64,000 nucleotides of DNA from an uncultured Eubacteriales bacterium (GTDB lineage Bacteria; Bacillota; Clostridia; Oscillospirales; Oscillospiraceae). The notes under the pieces were generated by a model. The model searched no databases. It saw nothing but the letters and a program-made list of their open reading frames with translations, and was not told where the DNA came from. The translations under genes and the position numbers were made by a program. Position 1 is the stretch's first letter, and the number at the start of each line of letters is the position of its first letter. The stretch spans positions 33,739 through 97,738 of the forward strand of contig CASFNR010000011.1 in NCBI GenBank assembly GCA_949296115.1, given 5' to 3'. Shown piece by piece: positions 51,073 through 59,977 of this stretch.

Positions 51073-52048
51073 TTATCCTTTGTGTTTTAAATCATAGATG
51101 GTTCGATACAGACCGGATGCCAGCAGCAAATCCCGCAGCCGCTCTTTCCCGGCAAAATAGGGACTGGTCAGGATAAATCCCAGGTGCGTCCCCAATTCCC
51201 GGCGGGTTTCGCCCATTTCCCGGGCATAGCGGCTGCGAACGCCCGCCCTGAATCAGCATCAGCAGCAGGTGGGACAGAGAGCGCACCAGCAGGAAGCGGG
51301 CCTGGTTGGCAATTGCAGGATGGTTCCGTCGGATATACCCCTCAATTGCCCGGGCATGCCGGGAAAAATGGAAGGTTTTCTCCGATATAGGAGCGGTGCT
51401 GATGCTTCCTTTCCGGTGAAAATAGCAGTAATAGGGCTGATTCCAGAGAAGCACCCGTCCAGACGCCAATGCAGCCCGATAGGTCACAGGAACATCCTCA
51501 CAGATCACACCTTCCGGGAACCGGAGACACGCAAACAACCTCCGGTGAAACACCTTGTCACAGGCGCTGGAATCACAGTGGTCCCACAGGAAAATCCGGC
51601 CTGCCATCTCCTCTCCGGAGATCATTTCCGTTTCTGTGGGACACAGACCCACCGTTTTCTCCCCGGTATCTGCGTCCACATCATAGCGTCCCCCGCAGAG
51701 CAGGTCCACCCCGTGCTGCTTCATCAGACGCAGGGCGGATTCATAGCAATCCGGTTCCACCCAGTCATCGCTGTCGACGAAGGTCACATAAGTTCCCCCG
51801 GCCAGTTCCAGCCCCGCATTCCGGGCGCTGCTCAAGCCCTCGTTGGATTTGTGAATCACCCGGACACGGCCATCTTCTTCGGCGATTTGGTCGCACAATG
51901 TCCCGGATTCATCTGTGGAGCCGTCGTCAACCAGAATCAGCTCCAACTGCACACCCTTTTGACTCAGCAGTGATGCAGCGCATCGGCGCAAATAAGGCGC
52001 TACATTATACACCGGAACGATGATACTCAGCTGTATTTCACTGTCCAT
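51073..52048 (-). pseudogene. Family 2 glycosyltransferase with a single-base frameshift
   Basis: A GT2 enzyme (GT-A fold) beginning LSIIVPVYNVAPYLRRCAAS, with the DxD motif in FVDSDDWVEPD and GLSSARNAGLELA. Frame one continues to LLLMLIQGG and then gives a nonsense tail ending at 51092. In the next frame the sequence reads on as AGVRSRYAREMGETRRELGT and KERLRDLLLASGLYRTIYDL to TAA at 51073, a normal GT2 tail. One extra G in the runs at 51242-51248 explains this. The enzyme lacks about 55 proper C-terminal residues if the base is real; catalytic residues are upstream of it, so activity might survive. Confidence 0.8.
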
Positions 52049-52057
52049 ATCCTATCC

Positions 52058-53305
52058 TCAGTTCAGGTCCCGGTAAATCTGCAGCAAGTCCGCCAGATTC
52101 CGCTCCGGGTTATGGGTTTTCAGTGCATGCTGCCGTGCCGCCTGGCCCAGATTCACCGCCCTGCCTTCCATGGCAAACAGTGCCTGGATGTGATGGGCCA
52201 GCAGATAGGGAGCATTCACCGGGTAAATCCGTCCCTCGGTGTTCCGCTCCATCAGTTCCGCCACGCCGCCCACGTCGCTGGCCACACAGGGTACGCCCAG
52301 GAGCATGGCCTCTCCCAAAGAATTGGGAGAATTCTCCACCGTGGAGGGCAGCACAAATACATTTGCCTTGAGATACTCTGCCTTCATCTGCTCGGCACTC
52401 AGACTGCCCAGGAACGTAATCCGTCCTTCCAGGTCATATTGTCTGGCCAACTGGGCCAGATAGGTTTCATACCGGTTACAGCGGAGCCGTTCCTTCGCAG
52501 TTTTCGGCAGGAAACTGCGGCCCGGCACCGCAATGGTGGCATCCGGATAGTGCTTCACCACTTCCCCCATGGCCTCCAGGAGATAATGAAAGCCTTTGAT
52601 GGGATACACACAGCTGGATGCAAAAACCCGGTGTTTCCGGCAGGCGGAGTAGTCCCAGGTATCCTGATAGAAAGGCTCCCGGAGGGTTTCATTGCAGAAG
52701 TGATACCGCACCTGGGGCTGAATGGCCCGGGTACAGGCATCGTCCCAGATGGTGCGCCCAATGACATGGTGTACTTTCCGCAGCGCCTCCACCTCCAGCT
52801 CTCCCCGGAGGCGGAATTTTTGCTGCTGGGTCAGCAGATTTTCACGTCGAATCAAGTCCCGCAGGGTATATCCTCGCTGCACACCCCAGGGAATTCCCTC
52901 GTTAAAATGCCGGGCATAGACGGAGCACAGGCCCTGAATGCTGATGGCCGTGTGGTCCAGCAGGCCTTCCCTGTCTGCGGCATTGACCATGGCCAGCGTG
53001 TGGCCATACTCACTGCCCCAAATATGGATCACATCGGGGCCAAACGCCCGAATTTCATTGCGAAACGTCTGCTCCAACTCCGGCTGGTAGCGAAACCCAC
53101 AGGATTCCTGGAAGGTAGCAAAGGCGCACCGGGCGCTCAGGCTGCCGCTTCCTGGTTTTCCCGGGCACAGCACCCGCAGTTCCACATCCTCCGTCATCAG
53201 GTCGGTGAGCACATGGTCAATCCACAGTCCTCCGTTGGCAGCGCTGCCGTATAGCTTTTCCTTGACTGCCCCAGGGGCAATGTTGCACAGCCACAGCACC
53301 CGCAT
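52058..53305 (-). CDS. Family 4 glycosyltransferase
   Basis: A 415-residue GT-B enzyme. The N-terminal half begins MRVLWLCNIAPGAV with DVIHIWGSEYGHTLA; the C-terminal nucleotide-sugar domain has the E-x7-E motif in VENSPNSLGEAMLLG, followed by PCVASDVGGVAEL. It should add a sugar to the growing repeat unit with retained configuration. Sugar and acceptor are unknown. It lies 9 bases before the GT2 gene and 4 after the next glycosyltransferase. Confidence 0.88.
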   Translation of the reverse strand: MRVLWLCNIAPGAVKEKLYGSAANGGLWIDHVLTDLMTEDVELRVLCPGKPGSGSLSARCAFATFQESCGFRYQPELEQTFRNEIRAFGPDVIHIWGSEYGHTLAMVNAADREGLLDHTAISIQGLCSVYARHFNEGIPWGVQRGYTLRDLIRRENLLTQQQKFRLRGELEVEALRKVHHVIGRTIWDDACTRAIQPQVRYHFCNETLREPFYQDTWDYSACRKHRVFASSCVYPIKGFHYLLEAMGEVVKHYPDATIAVPGRSFLPKTAKERLRCNRYETYLAQLARQYDLEGRITFLGSLSAEQMKAEYLKANVFVLPSTVENSPNSLGEAMLLGVPCVASDVGGVAELMERNTEGRIYPVNAPYLLAHHIQALFAMEGRAVNLGQAARQHALKTHNPERNLADLLQIYRDLN

Positions 53306-53309
53306 GAGA

Positions 53310-54476
53310 TCACTTCCTTCTCTCAGATTCCAACATGGAAAGTATCTTTTTCCCCTGAATCACGTTGTTTTTCCGGGTGAGTATAAAATTTCTCGCTGCC
53401 ATGCCTTTGACAAACAGTTCTTCATCCGACTGTTCCAGCACAGATTTCAGCGCTTCTGCCACACCTGCGGCAGTCTCCTCCTCGATGAGGAAAACATACG
53501 GAAGGTACTCCTCCGGCATTCCAGGCAGCCGGGTGGTAAGCACCGGCGTTCCCGTGGACATATATTCCATGGTCTTGGAGGGGAAGGAATACTTCACATA
53601 TTCCGCATGGGTGGGCCGGGGGTTCACCAGCAGCGTTGCCGCCATTTCCTTTTCCACCACCTGGGCGCTGAGCAGCATTCCCCCGTACACAATCCGCCTA
53701 TCCTCGGCAGCAATTTTCTGAAGTTCCGGCACATAGTTGCCGGGCCCATAGATATGGAGCCGGGCATCGGGAATGTCCGCCATCCGGAAGCCTTCCACCA
53801 GCTCCGGCAGACCGTACTCCCGGCTGACTCCACCGGCATAAAGGCAGACCCGGCCAGGGTCTTTTTTCTCCTGAGCGGGTTGTTTCTGTGCCATTGCAAT
53901 GTCGGCGTGGCCTTCCAGAATCACATAGGGTTTCCCCTTGGGGTTTAAGTAGTCATTCATGGCCTGGGTCAGCAGCACATAGCTGGTGCAGTGGGCAATG
54001 ACAAAATTGGAAACCGATTTGGACAGCCGGCTCCCGGAAAGCAGATCCGGCAGGTCCGTGACGATGCCCACGCATTCCCTGCCCCGAAGCCGGGCTGCCA
54101 GCAAAGCGGACAGTGCCGTCATCCGGTTCAGCACGTCCACCACCACTGCCGTATCCTTACCGCCCATGGTCAGAACCTGGAAAAAGGTTCCCAGGCCTAC
54201 AACCAGGGCCTTCAGCGCCGGATTGCGGACAGCAGGCAGATTGTGATAGACCGCCCCCCCCTCTTCCTCCCGGGGCAGGCCGACAAAAGACTGGGCAAGC
54301 ACCCGGCGGTTCACCGGCGGATTGGCAATTACCTCCACCTTCGCCGAAGCCGCCAGCCCCTCAATCAGCAGGCGGTGGTATTTTTGTGACTGGAACGCAG
54401 GCTTGACCGGCACCTTTTCAAACAGCCGCCGGTAGGTTTTATCGGAGCAGGTGGTTACCGCATATAAAATCCGCAT
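53310..54476 (-). CDS. Putative glycosyltransferase (GT4-like)
   Basis: A 388-residue GT-B type protein. The nucleotide-sugar half contains VCLYAGGVSREYGLPELVE and LHIYGPGNYVPEL, and the FPSKTMEYMSTGTPVLTT block of the family; the usual E-x7-E is not exact. The N-terminus MRILYAVTTCSDKTYRRLF is typical of Firmicutes capsule transferases. Specific sugar unknown. Starts 3 bases after the stop of the gene before it. Confidence 0.82.
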   Translation of the reverse strand: MRILYAVTTCSDKTYRRLFEKVPVKPAFQSQKYHRLLIEGLAASAKVEVIANPPVNRRVLAQSFVGLPREEEGGAVYHNLPAVRNPALKALVVGLGTFFQVLTMGGKDTAVVVDVLNRMTALSALLAARLRGRECVGIVTDLPDLLSGSRLSKSVSNFVIAHCTSYVLLTQAMNDYLNPKGKPYVILEGHADIAMAQKQPAQEKKDPGRVCLYAGGVSREYGLPELVEGFRMADIPDARLHIYGPGNYVPELQKIAAEDRRIVYGGMLLSAQVVEKEMAATLLVNPRPTHAEYVKYSFPSKTMEYMSTGTPVLTTRLPGMPEEYLPYVFLIEEETAAGVAEALKSVLEQSDEELFVKGMAARNFILTRKNNVIQGKKILSMLESERRK

Positions 54477-54479
54477 GGG

Positions 54480-55592
54480 TTACCTCCCCTGTTCAAACAA
54501 ATTCAAATGAGCCTGCACCATATTCTCTATGGTGTAGGGACGAATGGTCTCCAGGGCCGCTGCCCCCATGGCCCGGTAGTCTCCGGAAAAGATCTTCCGA
54601 ATTTTCTCGGACAGGGCGGGAACATCCTCCACCGGCACCAGATCGCCGTTTACCCCCGGTTCGATCAGTTCCAGCCCGGCCACGCATCGGTCCGTGGTAA
54701 TCACCGGCAGGCCACAGGCCATGGCCTCGTTGACGACCAGCCCCCATACATCGCTGTGGGTGGGCAGAACAAACAAGTCCGCCGCCCGGTAGTAACGCAG
54801 CAGCGGTTCCTTTTTCTGAAAGGGCACAAAGTGGACGTTCTCCAGGCCATGCGCCCGGACAAATTCCAGATGCGCCTGGGTCGGTTCTCCTCCCACAAAA
54901 TACACGCCCACATTCTTTTCCAAAGCAGGGATTGCATGCAGCAGGGCCTCCATCCCTTTTTCCCGGGTCAGCCGCCCCACATACAGCAGGATTTTCTCCT
55001 CTGCCATGCCCAGTTCCCGCCGCAGCGTCTGCTTCTCTTCCAGGGTTGGCAGGTACGGCAGAATCTCCCGCTGCCACAGGGAGGTAAAGGGATACAGAAA
55101 AATCCGGTCCGGATTTGCTCCATAATGGCACAGGTACTCCGATGTGTGGCTGCCGCTGCTGATCCACCAGCTGGCGGAACTGACCAAGCTCCGCTTGAAG
55201 CGGTATTTCAGAGGAGAATCCGGACGGATCAGGCCCCCGTCCACCTCCATGTAAAAGGGCATCTTCCTGGCCTTCAGATAGGCGATGGCCAGCATCACCG
55301 TGGGTCCGGCGTAGCCGCAGATCACAATGGCATCCCAGGATTTTTTCAGCCAACGGCACACATCCACGCACAGATCTTTCCCCCCCTGGGAAAAAACTCT
55401 ACGCTTCAGCTGTACCGCCTGAAAATTTCCGCTTCCTTCCACATACCACTGGGCGTCCCGGTGGGTTTTCTTCTCAATCCGGTCAGAAAACAGCACTGTC
55501 ACCTGGGCGTTCTTCCCCAGTTCGTCAAAGAAATTCACCCGGTAGGGAGATGGGTAATTGGTTACAAACAAAATTCGCTTCATTCCGCTCAT
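54480..55592 (-). CDS. Family 4 glycosyltransferase
   Basis: A 370-residue GT-B enzyme beginning FVTNYPSPYRVNFFDELGK. The C-terminal half has ILLYVGRLTREKGMEALL and LPTHSDVWGLVVNEAMACGLP, with D in place of the first Glu of E-x7-E. The family includes transferases for capsule and teichoic acids. Either ATG 55592 or ATG 55583 (MKRILF) may be the start; the GAGG site suits the second slightly better. It begins 3 bases after the licD stop. Confidence 0.85.
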   Translation of the reverse strand: MSGMKRILFVTNYPSPYRVNFFDELGKNAQVTVLFSDRIEKKTHRDAQWYVEGSGNFQAVQLKRRVFSQGGKDLCVDVCRWLKKSWDAIVICGYAGPTVMLAIAYLKARKMPFYMEVDGGLIRPDSPLKYRFKRSLVSSASWWISSGSHTSEYLCHYGANPDRIFLYPFTSLWQREILPYLPTLEEKQTLRRELGMAEEKILLYVGRLTREKGMEALLHAIPALEKNVGVYFVGGEPTQAHLEFVRAHGLENVHFVPFQKKEPLLRYYRAADLFVLPTHSDVWGLVVNEAMACGLPVITTDRCVAGLELIEPGVNGDLVPVEDVPALSEKIRKIFSGDYRAMGAAALETIRPYTIENMVQAHLNLFEQGR

Positions 55593-55595
55593 GCC

Positions 55596-56414
55596 TCAAT
55601 CGCCAAGCTCCACCCGGAAGATCTGATGCCGGTTCTCCCGCTCGTTTTCCGGCGGGAGCTGCATGTAGTCTCCGTACTGCGCTGACAGGATTTCGTGGTA
55701 TGCCTTGGGGACAGCAAAAAGTTCCCCCTCAAAGGGCGCGGTGATAAATTCCGAAAACCACGCCGCATCGTAGAATTCCTGGTTGGAAATGCCATCCTGC
55801 CGGGTGAGCACCCCGGTTTTCCCCGGCGCCACAGCCAGCTCGTCAAAGGCTTTTGTCAAATCCCGGGAATCTGCAAACAACGCCTTCAGCTGGTAGTACA
55901 GGTATCCAATCCGCTTCTTCCAGACAATTTTCTCGCAGTTCATCCAGGGACGATAACCGCATTTCATCAGCTTTGTCCGGAACAGCTGCATCATTTTGTT
56001 GGTGTGGGCCATTCTCTCGGACATGTTATCCGGGATATAATCAAAGGGGAAAATGTCAATATAGATGCCGTTTTCCTTCAAATCTCCGGTTTTCTTCCGC
56101 TCCAGGTAGATGGTATTGCGTTTCATCACCTTGCCGAAAGGCAGGGCGTACCGCTCCTCGCTGTACCAGTTCTGGAAGAAGTACTCCGATTTCAGTGCCT
56201 TTGGCGCAATCCGGCAGAACTTCTCGTATTCCGGGCGCAGCATGCCGATGTCCAGGTCATCATCCCAGGGGATGAAGCCCTTGTGCCGGATGGTGCCGAT
56301 CAGCGTCCCGCAGCATAGGAAATATTGAATGCCGTTTTCTTCACACACCCGCCTGACTTCTTTTGCAATCTCCAACTGCACCAGCTGAACCTTTCGCAGC
56401 AATTCACGCTCCAC
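55596..56414 (-). CDS. LicD family phosphotransferase
   Basis: A 272-residue LicD protein. The signature is GTLIGTIRHKGFIPWDDDLD at about 36-56, with the acidic residues binding metal. LicD enzymes move phosphocholine or related phospho-groups from CDP carriers onto surface sugars. Choline genes (licA, licC) are not in the window, so the transferred group is unknown. The gene overlaps the polymerase gene by 11 bases, showing it belongs to the same unit. Confidence 0.9.
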   Translation of the reverse strand: MERELLRKVQLVQLEIAKEVRRVCEENGIQYFLCCGTLIGTIRHKGFIPWDDDLDIGMLRPEYEKFCRIAPKALKSEYFFQNWYSEERYALPFGKVMKRNTIYLERKKTGDLKENGIYIDIFPFDYIPDNMSERMAHTNKMMQLFRTKLMKCGYRPWMNCEKIVWKKRIGYLYYQLKALFADSRDLTKAFDELAVAPGKTGVLTRQDGISNQEFYDAAWFSEFITAPFEGELFAVPKAYHEILSAQYGDYMQLPPENERENRHQIFRVELGD

Positions 56415-57669
56415 GAGATTTCCTCCTTAACAGCAAGTCATGTACCCAGGGGAGCCCCCGCTCCGCCAAAGCCACAGCGGGAAACAGCCAGAAAAACAGG
56501 TCCGCCGTCAGATTCTGGGTATTGAATGACATGAACATGATCATCAGCAGGCAGAGGTTGGCCAGGATCCCCCGTTTTTTCTCCCAAACCAGGGCAATCC
56601 AGGCTGCCACATGCGCACTTCCGCCCACAATACCGAACACCGCATACTGAATCATGGTGGAACTGGTATTGTTATCCACCGCATACAGCACCTGGGACAG
56701 GCGGCTTCCAATCAGGGGACTGCGGAAAAACAAGCCGCCATTGGCAAAAATCGAGCCAATCCGGTCCACCCAGGATTCCTCCCCCGGCTGGAACTTGGAA
56801 ACAAACATGGCATACAGCTCCCAGTAGAGGGTGCTCTGCTCTCTCTGCGCCTTGAGGAACATCCAGACCGCAAACGAACCTACCCCCAGAACAATCACCC
56901 AGGCAAGCACCTTGCGGTACAGCTTCTTTTCGAAGAAAAGGAACAGGAAAAACAGTCCCAGTTCAATCAGGCCTCCGGTGGCCAGGGTGGAAATCATAGT
57001 CGCAGCCAGGACTGCATTGATCATCCACAAAAACCATCCCTTGCGCCACTGCGCCCGGTAATTGTTCAGATACAGACCGAGGAGCAAAAAATACTGATAC
57101 ACCCCCGGCTCCCGAAAAATGCCGAAATTCCGATTCATCACATAGCTGACCGACACAAAGCTCAGCCCAAAGTTATAAAATTGAATTTGAATGGAGTTTT
57201 CAAAAATCGGAACCGTCAAAATCCCTGACTCATGCAGTCCTCTCAGACAATAAGTAGCGAGAATGGAATAAACACCGATTACCGTCAAAATGCAGACATA
57301 CAGCCGGGAAAGCTGTCGAATGTTTCGGAAATAGCTGAGAAAAATCGCCGCCAAAGGGCAGAACAGGATGCTGAAGTACATCATCTGCCAGTCCAGCTTC
57401 AGTACCATGGGAATCAGCATTGCCGCCGCAATCACTGCCGCCAGCCCCATCCGGGGGTCTGTCAGAATCTGTTTCCACTCCCGGCGGCGGGCAATCAGAA
57501 ACCCAATTCCCAACAATCCCACCAGTGCAACCAGCAGAATCTGGGAGCGGTTGAATCCCAGAATGGCAGTGGTGACCAGCGTATTCCGGGATAAGTACAG
57601 CAGGGCGGCAAATACAGCTCCAAACAAAATCCGTCCCAGTCGGGTGTTCAGATAATGGTACTGCTTCAT
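56404..57669 (-). CDS. O-antigen/capsule polymerase-like membrane protein (Wzy-like)
   Basis: A 421-residue protein with about 11 hydrophobic segments and a large extracytoplasmic loop (about 270-330) before the last segments. This is the shape of Wzy/O-antigen ligase family proteins. Motif-level recognition is weak because the family is very diverse; the blocks FGIFREPGVYQYFLLLGLYL and LATGGLIELGLFFLFLFFE resemble the conserved REPG and TGG regions of Wzy. Its place among transferases and a flippase supports polymerase. ATGA overlap with the preceding transferase. Confidence 0.75.
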   Translation of the reverse strand: MKQYHYLNTRLGRILFGAVFAALLYLSRNTLVTTAILGFNRSQILLVALVGLLGIGFLIARRREWKQILTDPRMGLAAVIAAAMLIPMVLKLDWQMMYFSILFCPLAAIFLSYFRNIRQLSRLYVCILTVIGVYSILATYCLRGLHESGILTVPIFENSIQIQFYNFGLSFVSVSYVMNRNFGIFREPGVYQYFLLLGLYLNNYRAQWRKGWFLWMINAVLAATMISTLATGGLIELGLFFLFLFFEKKLYRKVLAWVIVLGVGSFAVWMFLKAQREQSTLYWELYAMFVSKFQPGEESWVDRIGSIFANGGLFFRSPLIGSRLSQVLYAVDNNTSSTMIQYAVFGIVGGSAHVAAWIALVWEKKRGILANLCLLMIMFMSFNTQNLTADLFFWLFPAVALAERGLPWVHDLLLRRKSRGA

Positions 57670-58775
57670 GGATGTGCCTCCCCTGTCAATTGCAAAATGG
57701 CCTGAAACAGATGATCCGCCCCTCTGGGGACAGCAATCCCCCCAAACCGGCGGACAATCTCCTCGCAGGCTGTTCCCTGGTAGACCACTGCCTCGGTCCC
57801 ACAGCGGCGGGCTTCCAGGGTGGTCATGCCGAAGGTCTCCTCAGCACTGGGATTGACAAACACATCCGCAGCGGAATAAATCTGAACCAGTTCCTCCAGA
57901 GTTCCGGTTCTGGGCAGCGCCAGAATATTCGCCGGCAAATTCTTTCGCTGTTTTTCACGCAGTCCCACCAGGACAATCATGAACTGATCATCCAACAGTT
58001 TTGCCAGTTCCAGGAAGTCTGCCAACCCCTTTCGGGCATCCCAGACGCTGGCCACTCCCAGAATGATTTTCTTGTCTTCCAGATGATGGGTTTTCCGAAA
58101 ATCGCTGGGCAGCGGGCGAAAAACCGCCGGATCTATGGTATGGTAGACCACCTCCACCGGATATTCCTTCAAAAAGCTTTCCTTCACCCGGCTTTCCAGC
58201 CAGTGGGAGGGCACAATCAGTCTCAGATTGGGAATTCCGGTGAATAATTCTCTCTTTTCCCGATAGTTTTCCCGGCTTCTGTCCAACAGCAGACTCTGGG
58301 GATAGCTTTTCCGCTGGGGGCAGTGGTGGCAGCCTGACTTCCATCTGTCGCACCGGACAAAGTCAAAATAGGCGCAGTGCCCCGTAAAGCTCCAGCAGTC
58401 GTGGAGGGTCCAGCGGATTTCCTTTCCGCAGGTCCGCAGATATGCAAACAGTTCACCCAGGTGAAGGTAGTAGCCGTGGAGATTGTGCAGCCATATCACA
58501 TCCGGATCATATTCCCTGACCCATGCCAGGAACCGGCGGGTTGCCCCCCGGGAGCCGAAGCCCTGTTCATCCAGAATGCGGCTGCGCAGCCCATGGAGCC
58601 GGCAGTCCCAGTCCGTTCCAATGCGAACCGTGGGGATGTCCCGGCAGTCCTCCTGCTTGCGGCCATAGGCCAGGACGCAGCTGTGCCCTTGGGCCATCAG
58701 CGCCCGGCAGCTTTCCGCCGCCAGTCGTCCGGTGCTGCCAAATCCGGCCACCGAGTTCACAAACAGGTACTTCAT
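57666..58775 (-). CDS. Family 4 glycosyltransferase (WcaC-like)
   Basis: A 369-residue GT-B enzyme starting MKYLFVNSVAGFGSTGRLAA. The block RWTLHDCWSFTGHCAYFDF followed by Cys-rich GCHHCPQRKSYPQS is typical of WcaC/Cps2E-neighbour transferases. The catalytic E-x7-E is in SAEETFGMTTLEARRCG. ATG 58775 follows GGGAGGAATT. Longer upstream reading frame is out of context. Sugar unknown. Confidence 0.87.
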   Translation of the reverse strand: MKYLFVNSVAGFGSTGRLAAESCRALMAQGHSCVLAYGRKQEDCRDIPTVRIGTDWDCRLHGLRSRILDEQGFGSRGATRRFLAWVREYDPDVIWLHNLHGYYLHLGELFAYLRTCGKEIRWTLHDCWSFTGHCAYFDFVRCDRWKSGCHHCPQRKSYPQSLLLDRSRENYREKRELFTGIPNLRLIVPSHWLESRVKESFLKEYPVEVVYHTIDPAVFRPLPSDFRKTHHLEDKKIILGVASVWDARKGLADFLELAKLLDDQFMIVLVGLREKQRKNLPANILALPRTGTLEELVQIYSAADVFVNPSAEETFGMTTLEARRCGTEAVVYQGTACEEIVRRFGGIAVPRGADHLFQAILQLTGEAHP

Positions 58776-58792
58776 GGAATTCCTCCCGGAAA

Positions 58793-59977
58793 TCAGAATT
58801 TTCTCCAGACCATCCGATCCACCACGCCAGTGTAGGACTGAATCAGCTTTACCACTTTGGTGGAGACATTTTCCTCCACATAATCCGGTACGGGAGTACC
58901 ATTGTCCCCCTCCAGATTCATCCGCACGGCAGTCTCCACCGCCTGGAGCAGATGATTTTCGTCGATGCCCGCCAGCACAAAGCAAGCCTTGTCCAATGCC
59001 TCCGGCCGTTCGGTGGAGGTGCGGATGCACACCGCCGGGAAGGGATGACCCACACTGGTAAAGAAGCTGCTCTCCTCCGGCAGCGTCCCCGAATCGGACA
59101 CCACCGCAAAGGCATTCATTTGCAGGCAGTTATAGTCGTGGAAGCCCAGCGGCTCATGCTGAATCACCCGGGGGTCCAGCCGGAAGCCGCTTTCCTCCAG
59201 CCGCTTTCTGGAGCGGGGATGGCAGGAATAGAGAATGGGCATATCGTACTTTTCCGCCATGGCGTTCACCGCAGTGAACAGGGAGCGGAAATTCTTTTCC
59301 GTATCAATGTTTTCCTCCCGGTGGGCCGAGAGCAGGATGTACTTTCCCTTGGTCAGACCCAGCCGCTGGTGAATGTTGGATGCCTCAATTGCCGCCAGGT
59401 TGGCATGGAGCACCTCCGCCATGGGAGAGCCGGTGACGTATACCCGCTCCTTGGGCAGACCGCACTCATGAAGATATTTCCGGGCGTGTTCCGAATAGGC
59501 AAGATTCACGTCGGAGATGATGTCCACAATCCGGCGGTTGGTCTCCTCCGGCAGGCACTCATCCTTGCAGCGGTTGCCCGCCTCCATATGGAAAATCGGG
59601 ATATGCAGCCGCTTGGCGGAAATGGCGGACAGGCAGGAGTTGGTATCCCCCAGAATCAGCACCGCATCGGGCTTGACAGCGCACATCAGCTTATAGGAGC
59701 CGTTGATGATGTTGCCAATTGTAGCACCCAGGTCGTCGCCCACTGCATTCAGGTACACATCCGGGTCCGCCAGTCCCAGGTCCCGGAAGAAAATGCCGTT
59801 CAGATTATAGTCGTAGTTCTGCCCGGTATGGGCCAGCAGGCAGTCGAAGTAGTTCCGGCACTTGGTAATCACTGCCGCCAGGCGGATGATCTCCGGCCGG
59901 GTTCCCACCAGAATCAGCAGCTTCAGTCTGCCGTCGTTCCGGAAGGAAATGTCGGAATAGTCCACTTTCAGATTCAT
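58793..59977 (-). CDS. UDP-N-acetyl-hexosamine 2-epimerase, UDP-FucNAc pathway (FnlC/CapG-like)
   Basis: A 394-residue WecB-family epimerase: VGTRPEIIRLAAVI, HTGQNYDYNLNGIFF, HMEAGNRCKDECLPEETNRR, SAHREENIDTEKNF and VSDSGTLPEESSF. General WecB enzymes act on UDP-GlcNAc. Placed directly after CapF- and CapE-like genes, it is best read as the third step of UDP-N-acetyl-L-fucosamine synthesis (C2 epimerisation). It overlaps the CapF-like stop by 4 bases. Confidence 0.85.
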   Translation of the reverse strand: MNLKVDYSDISFRNDGRLKLLILVGTRPEIIRLAAVITKCRNYFDCLLAHTGQNYDYNLNGIFFRDLGLADPDVYLNAVGDDLGATIGNIINGSYKLMCAVKPDAVLILGDTNSCLSAISAKRLHIPIFHMEAGNRCKDECLPEETNRRIVDIISDVNLAYSEHARKYLHECGLPKERVYVTGSPMAEVLHANLAAIEASNIHQRLGLTKGKYILLSAHREENIDTEKNFRSLFTAVNAMAEKYDMPILYSCHPRSRKRLEESGFRLDPRVIQHEPLGFHDYNCLQMNAFAVVSDSGTLPEESSFFTSVGHPFPAVCIRTSTERPEALDKACFVLAGIDENHLLQAVETAVRMNLEGDNGTPVPDYVEENVSTKVVKLIQSYTGVVDRMVWRKF

